Notes: generated from the sequence alone by a model not told the origin. Shown: positions 1 to 5,014, counted from the first letter of the stretch. The stretch is 6,357 nt of DNA from Methanoregula sp. (GCA_003157895.1 PMKW01000099.1:1-6357); one strand, 5' to 3'. Program-made: numbers and translations.

Positions 1-424
1 TCCGCGACATTTCTTGCCTGCTGGAATGACGAACTGGTGGGTTACTTCACGTTAATCAATGACAGCATCGTTGCAGAAGCAGTACTTGAATCGGACCGTG
101 AACCCTCCTCGAGAATACCGCAAATATCCTGCCATCAAGATCGCCCGGATGGCCCGCCACCGCGATTTCGACGGCCATGGTATCGGGACCCTCATGCTTC
201 TCCGGATTTTTATCATTGTGCTGCATGTTTCGCAATTCACCGGCTGCCGGATTATCACGGTTGATTCCAAACCCGGTGCAGTCGACTGGTACCGGAAGAA
301 GGGGTTCACGCTTGCGCAGGTGAAACCACGCGATGATACCATCCCGCTCTACATGGACTTCCACCGGTTTGTGTCCCAGGAAGAGCAGCGTGTGCTCGCG
401 ACTCTTCCTGACTTTTCTGAATAA
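1..424 (+). pseudogene. GNAT-family N-acetyltransferase, frameshifted and missing its N-terminus
   Basis: The gene enters from the left edge. From base 1 frame 1 reads SATFLACWNDELVGYFTLIN and continues to about VLESDREP (base 105). The GNAT core then continues only in frame 2 from about base 110 (REYRKYPAIKIARMARHRDF), through DGHGIGTLML, which resembles the acetyl-CoA pyrophosphate-binding R/Q-x-x-G-x-G/A loop, and ITVDSKPGAVDWYRKKGF, the typical late GNAT strand and helix, to a TAA at 422-424. One extra base at about 103-112 explains the break. GNAT enzymes move an acetyl group from acetyl-CoA to an amine. Some small ones near toxin-antitoxin genes acetylate aminoacyl-tRNA (TacT type), but no ribbon-helix-helix partner is visible here, so that role is only suggested by the neighbourhood. 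Everything except the junction reads like a well-conserved protein, so the lesion is recent or a sequencing error. The family call is secure; the substrate is unknown. Confidence 0.8.
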
Positions 425-430
425 TTTTTT
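425..430 (+). terminator. T6 run after the GNAT gene
   Basis: Six T residues start directly after the GNAT stop codon, with no stable stem before them. Archaeal RNA polymerase commonly stops at such U-runs without a hairpin. The 57-bp gap to the convergent regulator gene fits a termination zone. Confidence 0.4.
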
Positions 431-481
431 ATCCGGGACGGAGCCGCCAGCATATTTCGTGCGGGAGCCCCGGGTGACGCG

Positions 482-925
482 TCAATACCCTCTTCCCCGG
501 CATACTGCAGAGTCCTGTCTTACGGCCTGCCAGGAATCCGCCGCTTCCGGATCCCCGAACTTGTGCCGGGTCCCCCGCTCCATCCGGGTCCATGCCGGCC
601 CGCCGTCACCGGTCTCCGCGTGGACCGTCTCCATGATTGTATCGAACGGCCATGCAAGGGAGTACCGCCAGCCCTTCTTCATCCGGGTACCTTTCCCGGC
701 CCCGCGACCGGCCACCCATCCCTGCCCGACCAGCTGGCGCAGGGCAATGCTCACCGCCGGTGATACCTGGTTCGTCCCGCGGATAATTTCCGCTGCGGTC
801 GCACCCGCCGTGCGTGCAAGGAAAACGAGCACCCGTGCGGCCGGGAGCCTGACCCCGGCAGCAGCGATCTCTTCCGCCAGGTCCTCATCACCGTATGTCA
901 GCTGATGAACTTCCTGTGTGTCCAT
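482..925 (-). CDS. Winged helix-turn-helix transcriptional regulator (MarR/TrmB-like)
   Basis: A 147-aa soluble protein. Residues about 25-77 form a winged helix-turn-helix: a first helix (LPAARVLVFLARTAG), the pair ATAAEIIRGTNQVSPAVSIA as helix 2, turn and recognition helix, then LRQLVGQGWVAGRG and a basic wing (GKGTRMKKGWRYSLA). This layout matches the MarR/TrmB/ArsR-type regulators of archaea, which bind DNA as dimers. The N-terminal 24 residues are acidic. The tail from about residue 105 is rich in Arg, Gly, Pro and Trp, with no recognisable ligand or metal site. The start ATG at 925 has no clear ribosome binding site, so a leaderless transcript is possible. It converges on the GNAT gene, and its target cannot be deduced. 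The C-terminus looks less natural than the rest, so a late frameshift cannot be excluded. Confidence 0.75.
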   Translation of the reverse strand: MDTQEVHQLTYGDEDLAEEIAAAGVRLPAARVLVFLARTAGATAAEIIRGTNQVSPAVSIALRQLVGQGWVAGRGAGKGTRMKKGWRYSLAWPFDTIMETVHAETGDGGPAWTRMERGTRHKFGDPEAADSWQAVRQDSAVCRGRGY

Positions 926-1010
926 TTCAGTTCACGACCCTTTTCGTACTGGTATCCCGTGCGGGTTCAAAGGATTTCTGGTCGAACGGGTGCGGGAGCC
1001 CCAATGAGCG

Positions 1011-1172
1011 TTAAGAAAAAGCATCCATCCCCATAAAATCCGGATATCAATTATCGATATTGGGCTCGTAATAGATGAGATAATCGTCAGGTAGTTTTTT
1101 CAGGAGAGCAAAGGTGCGTTCCTCTCCCCGGCTTGCCTTTGCAGAAAGACGATCGGGGATGCATTCGGCCAT
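1011..1172 (-). pseudogene. Truncated copy of NERD-domain gene 5' end (copy B)
   Basis: Read on the minus strand from ATG 1172, this gives MAECIPDRLSAKASRGEERT and so on to YYEPNIDN, then TGA at 1049-1047, then YPDF, after which the sequence leaves the NERD gene (MGMDAFS and a stop at 1013-1011). It is base-for-base identical to copy A over bases 1033-1172, including the premature TGA. Only the N-terminal third of a NERD (nuclease-related) domain is present. The E-x-K catalytic motif is absent, so this fragment cannot encode a nuclease. It lies just downstream of the PIN/antitoxin operon on the same strand. Confidence 0.75.
1033..1172. repeat. 140-bp perfect direct repeat, left copy
   Basis: Bases 1033-1172 match bases 2133-2272 without a mismatch in the same orientation. 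Both ends are sharp: 1032 and 2132 differ (C against A), and 1173 and 2273 differ (T against A). The right edge coincides with the first base of the minus-strand ATG of the NERD fragment. The two copies bracket the PIN/antitoxin module. Confidence 0.95.
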
Positions 1173-1270
1173 TTAGTATCAGGCTTACCTTTCTTGTGCC
1201 GCACGATAGTTGTCTGGATAACCGGGTCCCCCGGTGCCGGTAAGATAAAACCTGAACAGGAAATTTCAGG

Positions 1271-1277
1271 AAAAAAA
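1271..1277 (-). terminator. T7 run after the PIN partner gene
   Basis: On the minus strand seven T residues lie about 30 nt beyond the stop of the 68-aa partner gene, a typical archaeal U-run terminator. No stem is needed or seen. Confidence 0.45.
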
Positions 1278-1306
1278 GTACTTCAGAAGATCCGGGGAAT
1301 TAAAAT

Positions 1307-1513
1307 TCACCGGGACTTCTTCTTCCGGCGCTCTTTAATCCCGGCCATAACCGTATCGAAATCCTCATCAAGCCACTGCTTTCGCTCTTTCGTATAGTCC
1401 CCGCTCCCGTGGGTATAACTCTGGATGAACCGAATTGCATCGGCGGGCCCGAGGTTTTTCACCAGCACCCGGAACCCCTTGATCCTGATCTCATTCAATG
1501 TCTTCGCTTCCAT
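1307..1513 (-). CDS. Small partner (putative antitoxin) of the PIN-domain toxin
   Basis: A 68-aa protein starting MEAKTLNEIRIKGFRVLVKN, then LGPADAIRFIQSYTHGSGDY, TKERKQWL and a very basic tail (KERRKKKSR). The pattern LNEIR...G...L...LGP...RF.Q....GSGDYT.ER..WL recurs in a small uncharacterised family that I recall beside PIN-domain genes in methanogens and cyanobacteria. It has no recognisable DNA-binding fold of the AbrB, MazE or Phd type. The gene overlaps the end of the PIN gene by 23 bp in another frame, so the two are probably translationally coupled. By context it should bind and inhibit the PIN nuclease. That function is inferred from pairing, size and charge, not from a known motif. 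Its position after the toxin is opposite to the usual vapB-vapC order. Confidence 0.72.
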   Translation of the reverse strand: MEAKTLNEIRIKGFRVLVKNLGPADAIRFIQSYTHGSGDYTKERKQWLDEDFDTVMAGIKERRKKKSR

Positions 1514-1964
1514 CCAACGTCTCCTCCATCAGCCACTGCACGGGATTGTGTACTCTGGTAGTAATCTTGTCTTCGTGCTTCTTAATAGATTTTATCAGCG
1601 GGTCATCAGTTGTCAGGAAAATCGCACCAGCAGATCCTGCGCAGGCCAGGTGAAGGGCATCAAAGGGGGACAGACCGAACCGGTGATATCCCCGTGCAAT
1701 GGCTTCGACCTCCTCATCAATCACAACGCGGCTCCTCGTGAACTGGAGAACACTCTCCACACTTTCCCTTCGTTCTTCATCAGATATCTCAAAAATCTCT
1801 GATTCAATTGCTTCGCTTCCCACCAGTTCCCAATCGGTCATACAATGTTTGAGAATTTCAGTGACTGCCTCGGTCTCCATCCGGATCCGGTGAACCCTCT
1901 GGTCATCGAACGGCCTGCACAGGCAGCAGACATCCAGATAGATCCGTTTTGGTGTCATCCTCAT
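1491..1964 (-). CDS. PIN-domain ribonuclease toxin (VapC-like)
   Basis: A 157-aa PIN-domain protein. The first strand IYLDVCCLCRPFDD carries D11. GSEAIESEIFE gives the second acidic site (E54 or E56). LSPFDALHLACAG gives D102 and AIFLTTDDPLI gives D120/D121, so all four acidic positions of the Mg-dependent PIN ribonuclease site are present. The subgroup with YLDVCCLxRPFDDQ near the N-terminus is common in methanogens and cyanobacteria. VapC-type toxins cleave tRNA or rRNA; the target here is unknown. ATG 1964 is taken as the longest start, but ATG 1958 is preceded by AGAGG six bases upstream and may be the real one (155 aa). Upstream on the minus strand, ATTTATTGG near 1993-1985 could be a TATA box. 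The gene overlaps its partner and is flanked by a 140-bp direct repeat. Confidence 0.88.
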   Translation of the reverse strand: MRMTPKRIYLDVCCLCRPFDDQRVHRIRMETEAVTEILKHCMTDWELVGSEAIESEIFEISDEERRESVESVLQFTRSRVVIDEEVEAIARGYHRFGLSPFDALHLACAGSAGAIFLTTDDPLIKSIKKHEDKITTRVHNPVQWLMEETLDGSEDIE

Positions 1965-1999
1965 CCTCTATTCTCATGCGGTACCAATAAATGATTGGA

Positions 2000-2272
2000 T
2001 CAGGCCGGCAGCAGGTCCCGCTCGCGATTATCGGTATTGATGGTTATCTCTGAATGATTTCCCCCGACAATATCATCGGGATACCAGCCTTTCACTTCAA
2101 TGATGATGACCCCGAGGTCCGGAGCGATGACAATAAAATCCGGATATCAATTATCGATATTGGGCTCGTAATAGATGAGATAATCGTCAGGTAGTTTTTT
2201 CAGGAGAGCAAAGGTGCGTTCCTCTCCCCGGCTTGCCTTTGCAGAAAGACGATCGGGGATGCATTCGGCCAT
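2000..2272 (-). pseudogene. NERD-domain (nuclease-related) gene fragment (copy A)
   Basis: From ATG 2272 on the minus strand the reading is MAECIPDRLSAKASRGEERT, ..KKLPDDYLIYYEPNIDN, TGA at 2149-2147, then YPDFIVIAPDLGVIIIEVKG WYPDDIVGG and a stop at 2002-2000. The DFIVIAPD and IEVKGW pieces are the core of the NERD fold, which belongs to the PD-(D/E)XK-like nuclease group: D45, E59 and K61 line up as its acidic and E-x-K residues. In methanogens this domain usually sits at the N-terminus of a much longer UvrD-type helicase. Here only about 90 codons remain, and the reading leaves the family after residue 80. The TGA probably replaces CGA (Arg). Reading through it as selenocysteine is unlikely because this position is not a catalytic Cys. 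The remnant is non-functional as it stands. Confidence 0.78.
2133..2272. repeat. 140-bp perfect direct repeat, right copy
   Basis: Identical to 1033-1172 at an exact distance of 1100 bp. This copy lies inside the longer NERD remnant, so it is likely the source copy, and the left one a derived, truncated duplicate. Confidence 0.95.
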
Positions 2273-2372
2273 ATGGTACCTGATGAGCCATTCACCGCGA
2301 TTGACGATATCTCTTTGGATTTAAGATTCGGCAGGGCCCCGGTTTTATGATAGTGAATTGATTTGCGATTTT

Positions 2373-2380
2373 TTTATAAA
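2373..2380 (+). promoter_or_regulatory. Candidate TATA box upstream of MNT/HEPN genes
   Basis: The run TTTTTTTATAAAG fits an archaeal TATA box and reads almost equally well on the minus strand, where it would face the NERD remnant. It lies about 115 bp before the MNT start. A second candidate, GGATAATAC at 2455-2463, is at the right distance for a nearly leaderless MNT transcript. I cannot choose between them. Confidence 0.35.
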
Positions 2381-2492
2381 GCCCTCCGGGCCCGGTTTAC
2401 CATTCAGACATCCCGGTATACGCGCCTTCCGGCAAAAAGATGATGACAGGGAAGGGATAATACTGATCAAACAGCACGGGAGACCAGGTAAG

Positions 2493-2789
2493 ATGGCTGG
2501 ATGTACACTGAAAAAGAAGATCCGGGAGTCCATTGTCGCAATACTCAGCCGGTACGATGCCGAGCGGATCGCCATCTTCGGTTCCTATGCCCGGGGAGAA
2601 GCAAAGAACAGGAGCGACATTGATATCCTCGTCAGGTTTGCCCGGCCAAAAAGCCTGATCCAGATCGTGCAGATCGAAGATGAGATTAAAAAGTCCATCC
2701 ACATGAATGTCGATCTCGTGACCGAAAAAGCAGTAAGCCCGTATCTTGAAGGATCAATTCATCGCGATGAAGTGGTGATCTTTGGATGA
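2493..2789 (+). CDS. mntA: MNT-domain minimal nucleotidyltransferase antitoxin (MntA type)
   Basis: A 98-aa minimal nucleotidyltransferase. Residues 28-47 read IFGSYARGEAKNRSDIDILV, the GS-x10-D-x-D signature: G30, S31, D42 and D44, with a third carboxylate in MNVDLV (D74). These three Asp residues bind the two metal ions and the NTP. In characterised MntA/HepT pairs the MntA protein transfers AMP units to a tyrosine of the HEPN toxin and so silences it. The start at 2493 is preceded by AGGT with suitable spacing and gives a normal family length. In-frame ATGs farther upstream would add an untypical 45-residue leader. The stop overlaps the ATG of the next gene (ATGA at 2786-2789), the usual coupling in this pair. 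All motifs are intact, although the toxin gene is broken. Confidence 0.88.
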   Translation: MAGCTLKKKIRESIVAILSRYDAERIAIFGSYARGEAKNRSDIDILVRFARPKSLIQIVQIEDEIKKSIHMNVDLVTEKAVSPYLEGSIHRDEVVIFG

Positions 2790-3179
2790 AGCCGGAAGAC
2801 CCGGTATACCTCCGCCATATCCTTGATGCAATCACCCATATTGAGGATTTCTCCAGAAAAATCAAAACAGCATCGATGCTCAGGGATCACCCCCTTGAAC
2901 GTGCCGGTATCGAGCGGATGCTAAAGCATCATTGGTGAAGCCGCGAAGAATCTCTCCCCGCAGCTGCGAAAGGAATACCCGGATATTCCCTGGAAGGCAA
3001 CCGCAGGGATGCGGGATAAGATCATGCACCACTATTTTGGTGTAGATTACGAGGCGGTGTTCGAGACGATCAGAGTGGATCTTCCGGTTCTCAGGAAGGG
3101 AATCATCGCAATGCTCTCTGAAGCAGAAAACCTGAAAACTCCTGAAAAGAAAACAACGAAAAAACGAAGTGTAAAATAA
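2786..3179 (+). pseudogene. hepT: HEPN-domain toxin (HepT type), frameshifted
   Basis: Frame 2 from ATG 2786 gives MKPEDPVYLRHILDAITHIE, then DFSRKIKTASMLRDH to GIERMLKHHW and a TGA at 2936-2938 (50 aa). Frame 3 then continues the fold as IIGEAAKNLSPQLRKEYPDI PWKATAGMRDKIMHHYFGVD and so on to a Lys-rich end and TAA at 3177-3179. If one A of the AAA at 2923-2925 is dropped, the junction reads MLSIIGEAA, the expected HEPN sequence, giving about 130 aa, normal for HepT. The HEPN ribonuclease motif R-x4-H-x-Y (RDKIMHHY, 3012-3035) is intact but lies after the break, so the translated 50-aa product lacks the active site. The Tyr of this motif is the residue modified by MntA in known pairs. Either the toxin is dead, the base is an error, or a ribosomal frameshift restores it. 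Confidence 0.85.
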
Positions 3180-3209
3180 AAAAATCCTGCCTTCCATGAA
3201 CTTTTCTTC

Positions 3210-3329
3210 TCCCTGGTCCCCCTCACAGACAATCAGGAGATCGCCATCGAGCGGATCGTTCAGGGCTTTGAGAATGCACGAATACCAGATCGGCGGGAAG
3301 TCCTGGGCTTCATGCACCAGGATCACAAA
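3210..3329 (-). pseudogene. Remnant of a UvrD/Rep-like helicase (motif II region)
   Basis: About 40 codons on the minus strand read FVILVHEAQDFPPIWYSCIL then KALNDPLDGDLLIVCEGDQG. This matches the Walker B region of UvrD-like superfamily 1 helicases, where the usual text is VDEAQDFPP...DGDLLIVGDG.Q. The key Asp of DEAQD is His here (codon 3314-3312) and the following GD is replaced by CEG, so ATP hydrolysis would be lost. No other helicase motifs (Walker A, motifs III-VI) are found on either side. The strand carries an open frame around this stretch, but its remainder is not protein-like; it is mostly the antisense of the HEPN gene. NERD-UvrD fusion helicases occur in this group of methanogens, so this piece and the NERD remnants may derive from related genes. 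They are not in the right order to be one gene. Confidence 0.65.
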
Positions 3330-3364
3330 CCGCACAATGTTTTCGCAAGAGAAGAAATCTATTT

Positions 3365-3372
3365 CATATACA
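3365..3372 (+). promoter_or_regulatory. Candidate TATA box of vapBC
   Basis: ATTTCATATACAA lies 30-40 bp before the VapB start, the expected distance for an archaeal TATA box with a short leader. The stretch between it and the start carries GGTACC but no long operator palindrome. Confidence 0.4.
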
Positions 3373-3402
3373 ACACGAAACGTAGTGAACAGGTACCGCT
3401 CC

Positions 3403-3564
3403 ATGACGACCATGATAAAAAACCAGGCGCCGGTTCATGTTCCTGCAGGCGCCGGAAAAAAATCCCGGGCAACAAGGAAAAAACCCGTTGCAAAGGGATT
3501 TTTCGGCCTGCTCCCGGACTGGAAGATCGATACCCAGGCACTCAAAGACGAGTTGCGTGATTAA
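3403..3564 (+). CDS. vapB: VapB-type antitoxin of the adjacent VapC
   Basis: A 53-aa protein in two parts. The first is a basic N-terminal half (GAGKKSRATRKKPVAKG). The second is a C-terminal tail, FFGLLPDWKIDTQALKDELR, of the amphipathic kind that antitoxins insert into the PIN active-site groove, often with the pattern FGL..DW.ID...LKDELR. No AbrB or ribbon-helix-helix fold can be seen in the short N-terminus, so autoregulation is uncertain. ATG 3403 is chosen because AGGT lies eight bases upstream; ATG 3412 (50 aa) is the alternative. The reading frame is open much farther upstream, but that part runs antisense to the helicase remnant and is not plausible protein. Three bases separate its stop from the VapC start, a classical VapBC layout. 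Confidence 0.75.
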   Translation: MTTMIKNQAPVHVPAGAGKKSRATRKKPVAKGFFGLLPDWKIDTQALKDELRD

Positions 3565-3567
3565 TCC

Positions 3568-3942
3568 ATGTCCTCTTTTTTTGCCGACTCGTACGCTTTA
3601 ATCGAGATGCTGAAAGGAAATGAAAATTACCAGTCATTTCAATCCGGGCGGCTCATTACAACCGAATTCAATATCTGCGAAGTGGGATTCGCCGTATGCA
3701 GGGAATATCCGGCGGATGCACCCCGTGTCCTTAAGACGCTCAGAAAGATGGTCGTCATTCAGGAAACCCGGGACGAAGATTATTGTGCAGGTGCAGCCAG
3801 GAGAAAGCTTGCAACAGGCAAAGGAAAGAAGTTATCGACAATCGATTGTGTCGGATATTCCGTGGCGAACCGGCTGAATCTGTTATTCCTGACCGGCGAC
3901 CGCGAATTTGCCGATATGGACAATGTACAATTTGTCCGGTAA
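3568..3942 (+). CDS. vapC: VapC PIN-domain ribonuclease toxin
   Basis: A 124-aa PIN-domain protein, close to the usual VapC length. Acidic site residues are visible in order: D7 (FFADSYALIE), E38 (TEFNICEVGF), D93 (LSTIDCVGYSVA) and D111 (LFLTGDREFADM). Together they form the Mg/Mn-dependent RNase site typical of VapC toxins, which cut tRNA or rRNA to stop translation. It follows VapB by three bases and ends just before a U-run terminator, so the pair is a complete two-gene operon. It belongs to a different PIN subgroup from the minus-strand PIN protein in this window: it is shorter and lacks the YLDVCC start, so the two are not recent duplicates. Nothing suggests damage; this is the one complete, conventional toxin-antitoxin pair here. 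Confidence 0.87.
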   Translation: MSSFFADSYALIEMLKGNENYQSFQSGRLITTEFNICEVGFAVCREYPADAPRVLKTLRKMVVIQETRDEDYCAGAARRKLATGKGKKLSTIDCVGYSVANRLNLLFLTGDREFADMDNVQFVR

Positions 3943-3947
3943 GTATG

Positions 3948-3953
3948 TTTTTT
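3948..3953 (+). terminator. T6 run after vapC
   Basis: Six T residues begin six bases after the VapC stop. A short GC stem with a five-base loop follows at 3971-3985, but the U-run alone fits archaeal termination. Confidence 0.45.
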
Positions 3954-4130
3954 CACTCCATTTTCACACACCCGGGGTTTCCGGGAAATATCGATCTTGA
4001 CGAACGGACTGGTGGACAATAGTCATTTCCCGGCAGGTAGTCCCGACAGGAACTCAAGGCCCGTTCGTGCAGGGTTCGCTTCCCCAAATTACAGTTCTTA
4101 CACCTTCTGGTCAGGAGCAACTCAAAAAAA

Positions 4131-4144
4131 TGAACATATGTTCA
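4131..4144. promoter_or_regulatory. 14-bp perfect palindrome between A-tracts (candidate operator)
   Basis: TGAACATATGTTCA is a perfect palindrome. A direct repeat TCAAAAAAAT occurs at 4122-4131 and 4142-4151, exactly 20 bp apart, so the palindrome sits between phased A-tracts. A dimeric repressor or nucleoid protein could bind here. It is about 150 bp before the TATA-like box of the next gene. Confidence 0.4.
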
Positions 4145-4295
4145 AAAAAATCAGACATCCATGAGAATGACCCGGGTGATTTACCGGCTCCCCGTAAACG
4201 CTATTCCCCGGTACATTTTTTGCAAAATTTTCCGGCCAATCTCCGCGCCCCGATAGCCATTAATCCCGCGTAAAACTTCCCGTTTCGCTCCCAAA

Positions 4296-4303
4296 AAATT
4301 TAT
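4296..4303 (+). promoter_or_regulatory. Candidate TATA box for the 167-aa gene
   Basis: AAAAAATTTATT stands out in a GC-rich context about 145 bp before the start codon. If used, transcription would begin near 4325-4330 and leave a leader of roughly 120 nt that contains the hairpin at 4395-4411. Confidence 0.45.
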
Positions 4304-4394
4304 TCAGCCAAGGCCATGAACAAGAGCGATCCATGCTGTTTTGTCAAAGGGCCCGATGAACCGAAGCGGGGGCGGACCACTCCCGCAAATCCGG

Positions 4395-4411
4395 GATCCG
4401 CGGAGCGGATC
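4395..4411 (+). promoter_or_regulatory. Hairpin in the leader of the 167-aa gene
   Basis: GATCCGC, loop GGA, GCGGATC form a perfect 7-bp stem, followed by TTTC. A second possible stem (GCGGG 4366-4370 with CCCGC 4382-4386) lies just before it. They sit between the presumed promoter and the ribosome binding site AAGGAG (4429-4434), where they could protect the mRNA or affect translation. Confidence 0.4.
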
Positions 4412-4446
4412 TTTCAAAGAAAAACAAAAAAGGAGTTGAAAAACAA

Positions 4447-4950
4447 ATGGCAGACTTTGTCCAGAAAACAACCGTCAAGACCGCGGTCCGCAATCTCGCG
4501 AACCCGATCGCAGATGTATCGGCATTCAACACCATCGTTGCGTCGGTCATTACCGGCAACCCCTTCGGGTGCGTTGCCTATACCGTGAGTGGCACAAGCC
4601 ACCCGGGCGTTGAGAAGTCAAAAGAGAACTATGTTGCGAAGATCGTGTACCAGGACTCCCTCGCTAAGAGCGTCGGTACCGGCAGTCACAAATTCGGCAG
4701 CATCGCCGGGTTCAACGCTGGTGCAGCCGCCGTGCTCGCAAGCGCACCGCTCGCAGCAGCTCATGGAGGTACCGCTGTCCGGGATGCGGCAGGCGAGACC
4801 TACTCGGCCACACTGAAGTGCTGCGACCCGAACGGCGAGATCTACATGGTCACGTTCGCCCGCGACCGGATAAACCTCACCTCGTACTCGGACGACGCGA
4901 TCCGCACGAAGGTCGAGACCTGGGCCGACACGGTGCCGGCGCTGGCGTGA
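4447..4950 (+). CDS. Uncharacterised 167-aa protein, possible structural protein
   Basis: I do not recognise this protein. It starts MADFVQKTTVKTAVRNLANP after an AAGGAG site twelve bases upstream, and has no signal peptide. Residues 1-50 hold small and branched residues suggestive of beta structure (VSAFNTIVASVITGNPFGCV). Residues 86-109 are an Ala/Gly-rich stretch (IAGFNAGAAAVLASAPLAAA), too weak for a normal membrane helix. Residues 118-167 look like beta strands (YSATLKCCDPNGEIYMVTFA) ending in a helix with DDAIRTKVETWADTVPALA. Cysteines are C42, C125 and C126. Codon use is strongly GC-biased and the gene has its own promoter, long leader and good ribosome binding site, suggesting high expression. 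This mix could fit a viral or surface structural subunit, but that is only inference from composition and context. Confidence 0.75.
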   Translation: MADFVQKTTVKTAVRNLANPIADVSAFNTIVASVITGNPFGCVAYTVSGTSHPGVEKSKENYVAKIVYQDSLAKSVGTGSHKFGSIAGFNAGAAAVLASAPLAAAHGGTAVRDAAGETYSATLKCCDPNGEIYMVTFARDRINLTSYSDDAIRTKVETWADTVPALA

Positions 4951-4965
4951 GGAGGAGAACAACAA

Positions 4966-4981
4966 AATTTTTTAAAAAATT
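4966..4981 (+). terminator. T6A6 palindrome after the 167-aa gene
   Basis: AATTTTTTAAAAAATT is a perfect 16-bp palindrome starting 15 bases after the stop codon. Its T-run is the best candidate terminator for the 167-aa gene; the A-run could serve the minus strand. It could equally be a promoter element for the downstream genes. Confidence 0.4.
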
Positions 4982-5014
4982 CCGGTTGAGAGATGATCGC
5001 CCCCCTTACGCCAG

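Larger units (their letters stand above)
926..1306. other. Gene-free stretch holding a NERD gene fragment
   Basis: No intact gene is visible. Bases 926-1010 are the upstream region of the minus-strand regulator, with no convincing TATA box. Bases 1011-1172 hold the truncated copy of the NERD gene start described separately. Bases 1173-1306 hold the terminator of the minus-strand antitoxin gene and otherwise nothing I can support. Confidence 0.6.
3943..4446. other. Gene-free stretch with regulatory structure
   Basis: No credible gene on either strand. From left to right it holds a U-run terminator after vapC, a small GC stem (CCCGG/CCGGG at 3971-3985), an 8-bp inverted repeat 4000-4007/4061-4068, a 14-bp palindrome at 4131-4144, a TATA-like box at 4296-4303, and the leader of the 167-aa gene. 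No tRNA or rRNA is recognisable. Confidence 0.6.

Noticed and set aside
1194..1397. Plus-strand ORF with a Walker A-like string (VVWITGSPGAGK)
   Set aside because: Only the P-loop resembles a kinase such as APS kinase. It reads into the antisense of the 68-aa partner gene, lacks the Ser/Thr after the Lys, and has no other kinase motif. Chance resemblance or an unprovable scrap.
2000..2272. NERD fragment as a functional gene by TGA readthrough
   Set aside because: The position fits an Arg (CGA to TGA), not selenocysteine, no recoding element is evident, and the frame ends far short of a NERD protein.
2880..3413. 177-aa minus-strand ORF as an intact gene
   Set aside because: Only about 40 codons resemble a helicase; the rest is antisense to the HEPN gene and not protein-like.
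4316..4588. 90-aa plus-strand ORF overlapping the 167-aa gene
   Set aside because: Lies in the leader and out of frame with the better gene, has no ribosome binding site, and its product is basic and low in complexity.
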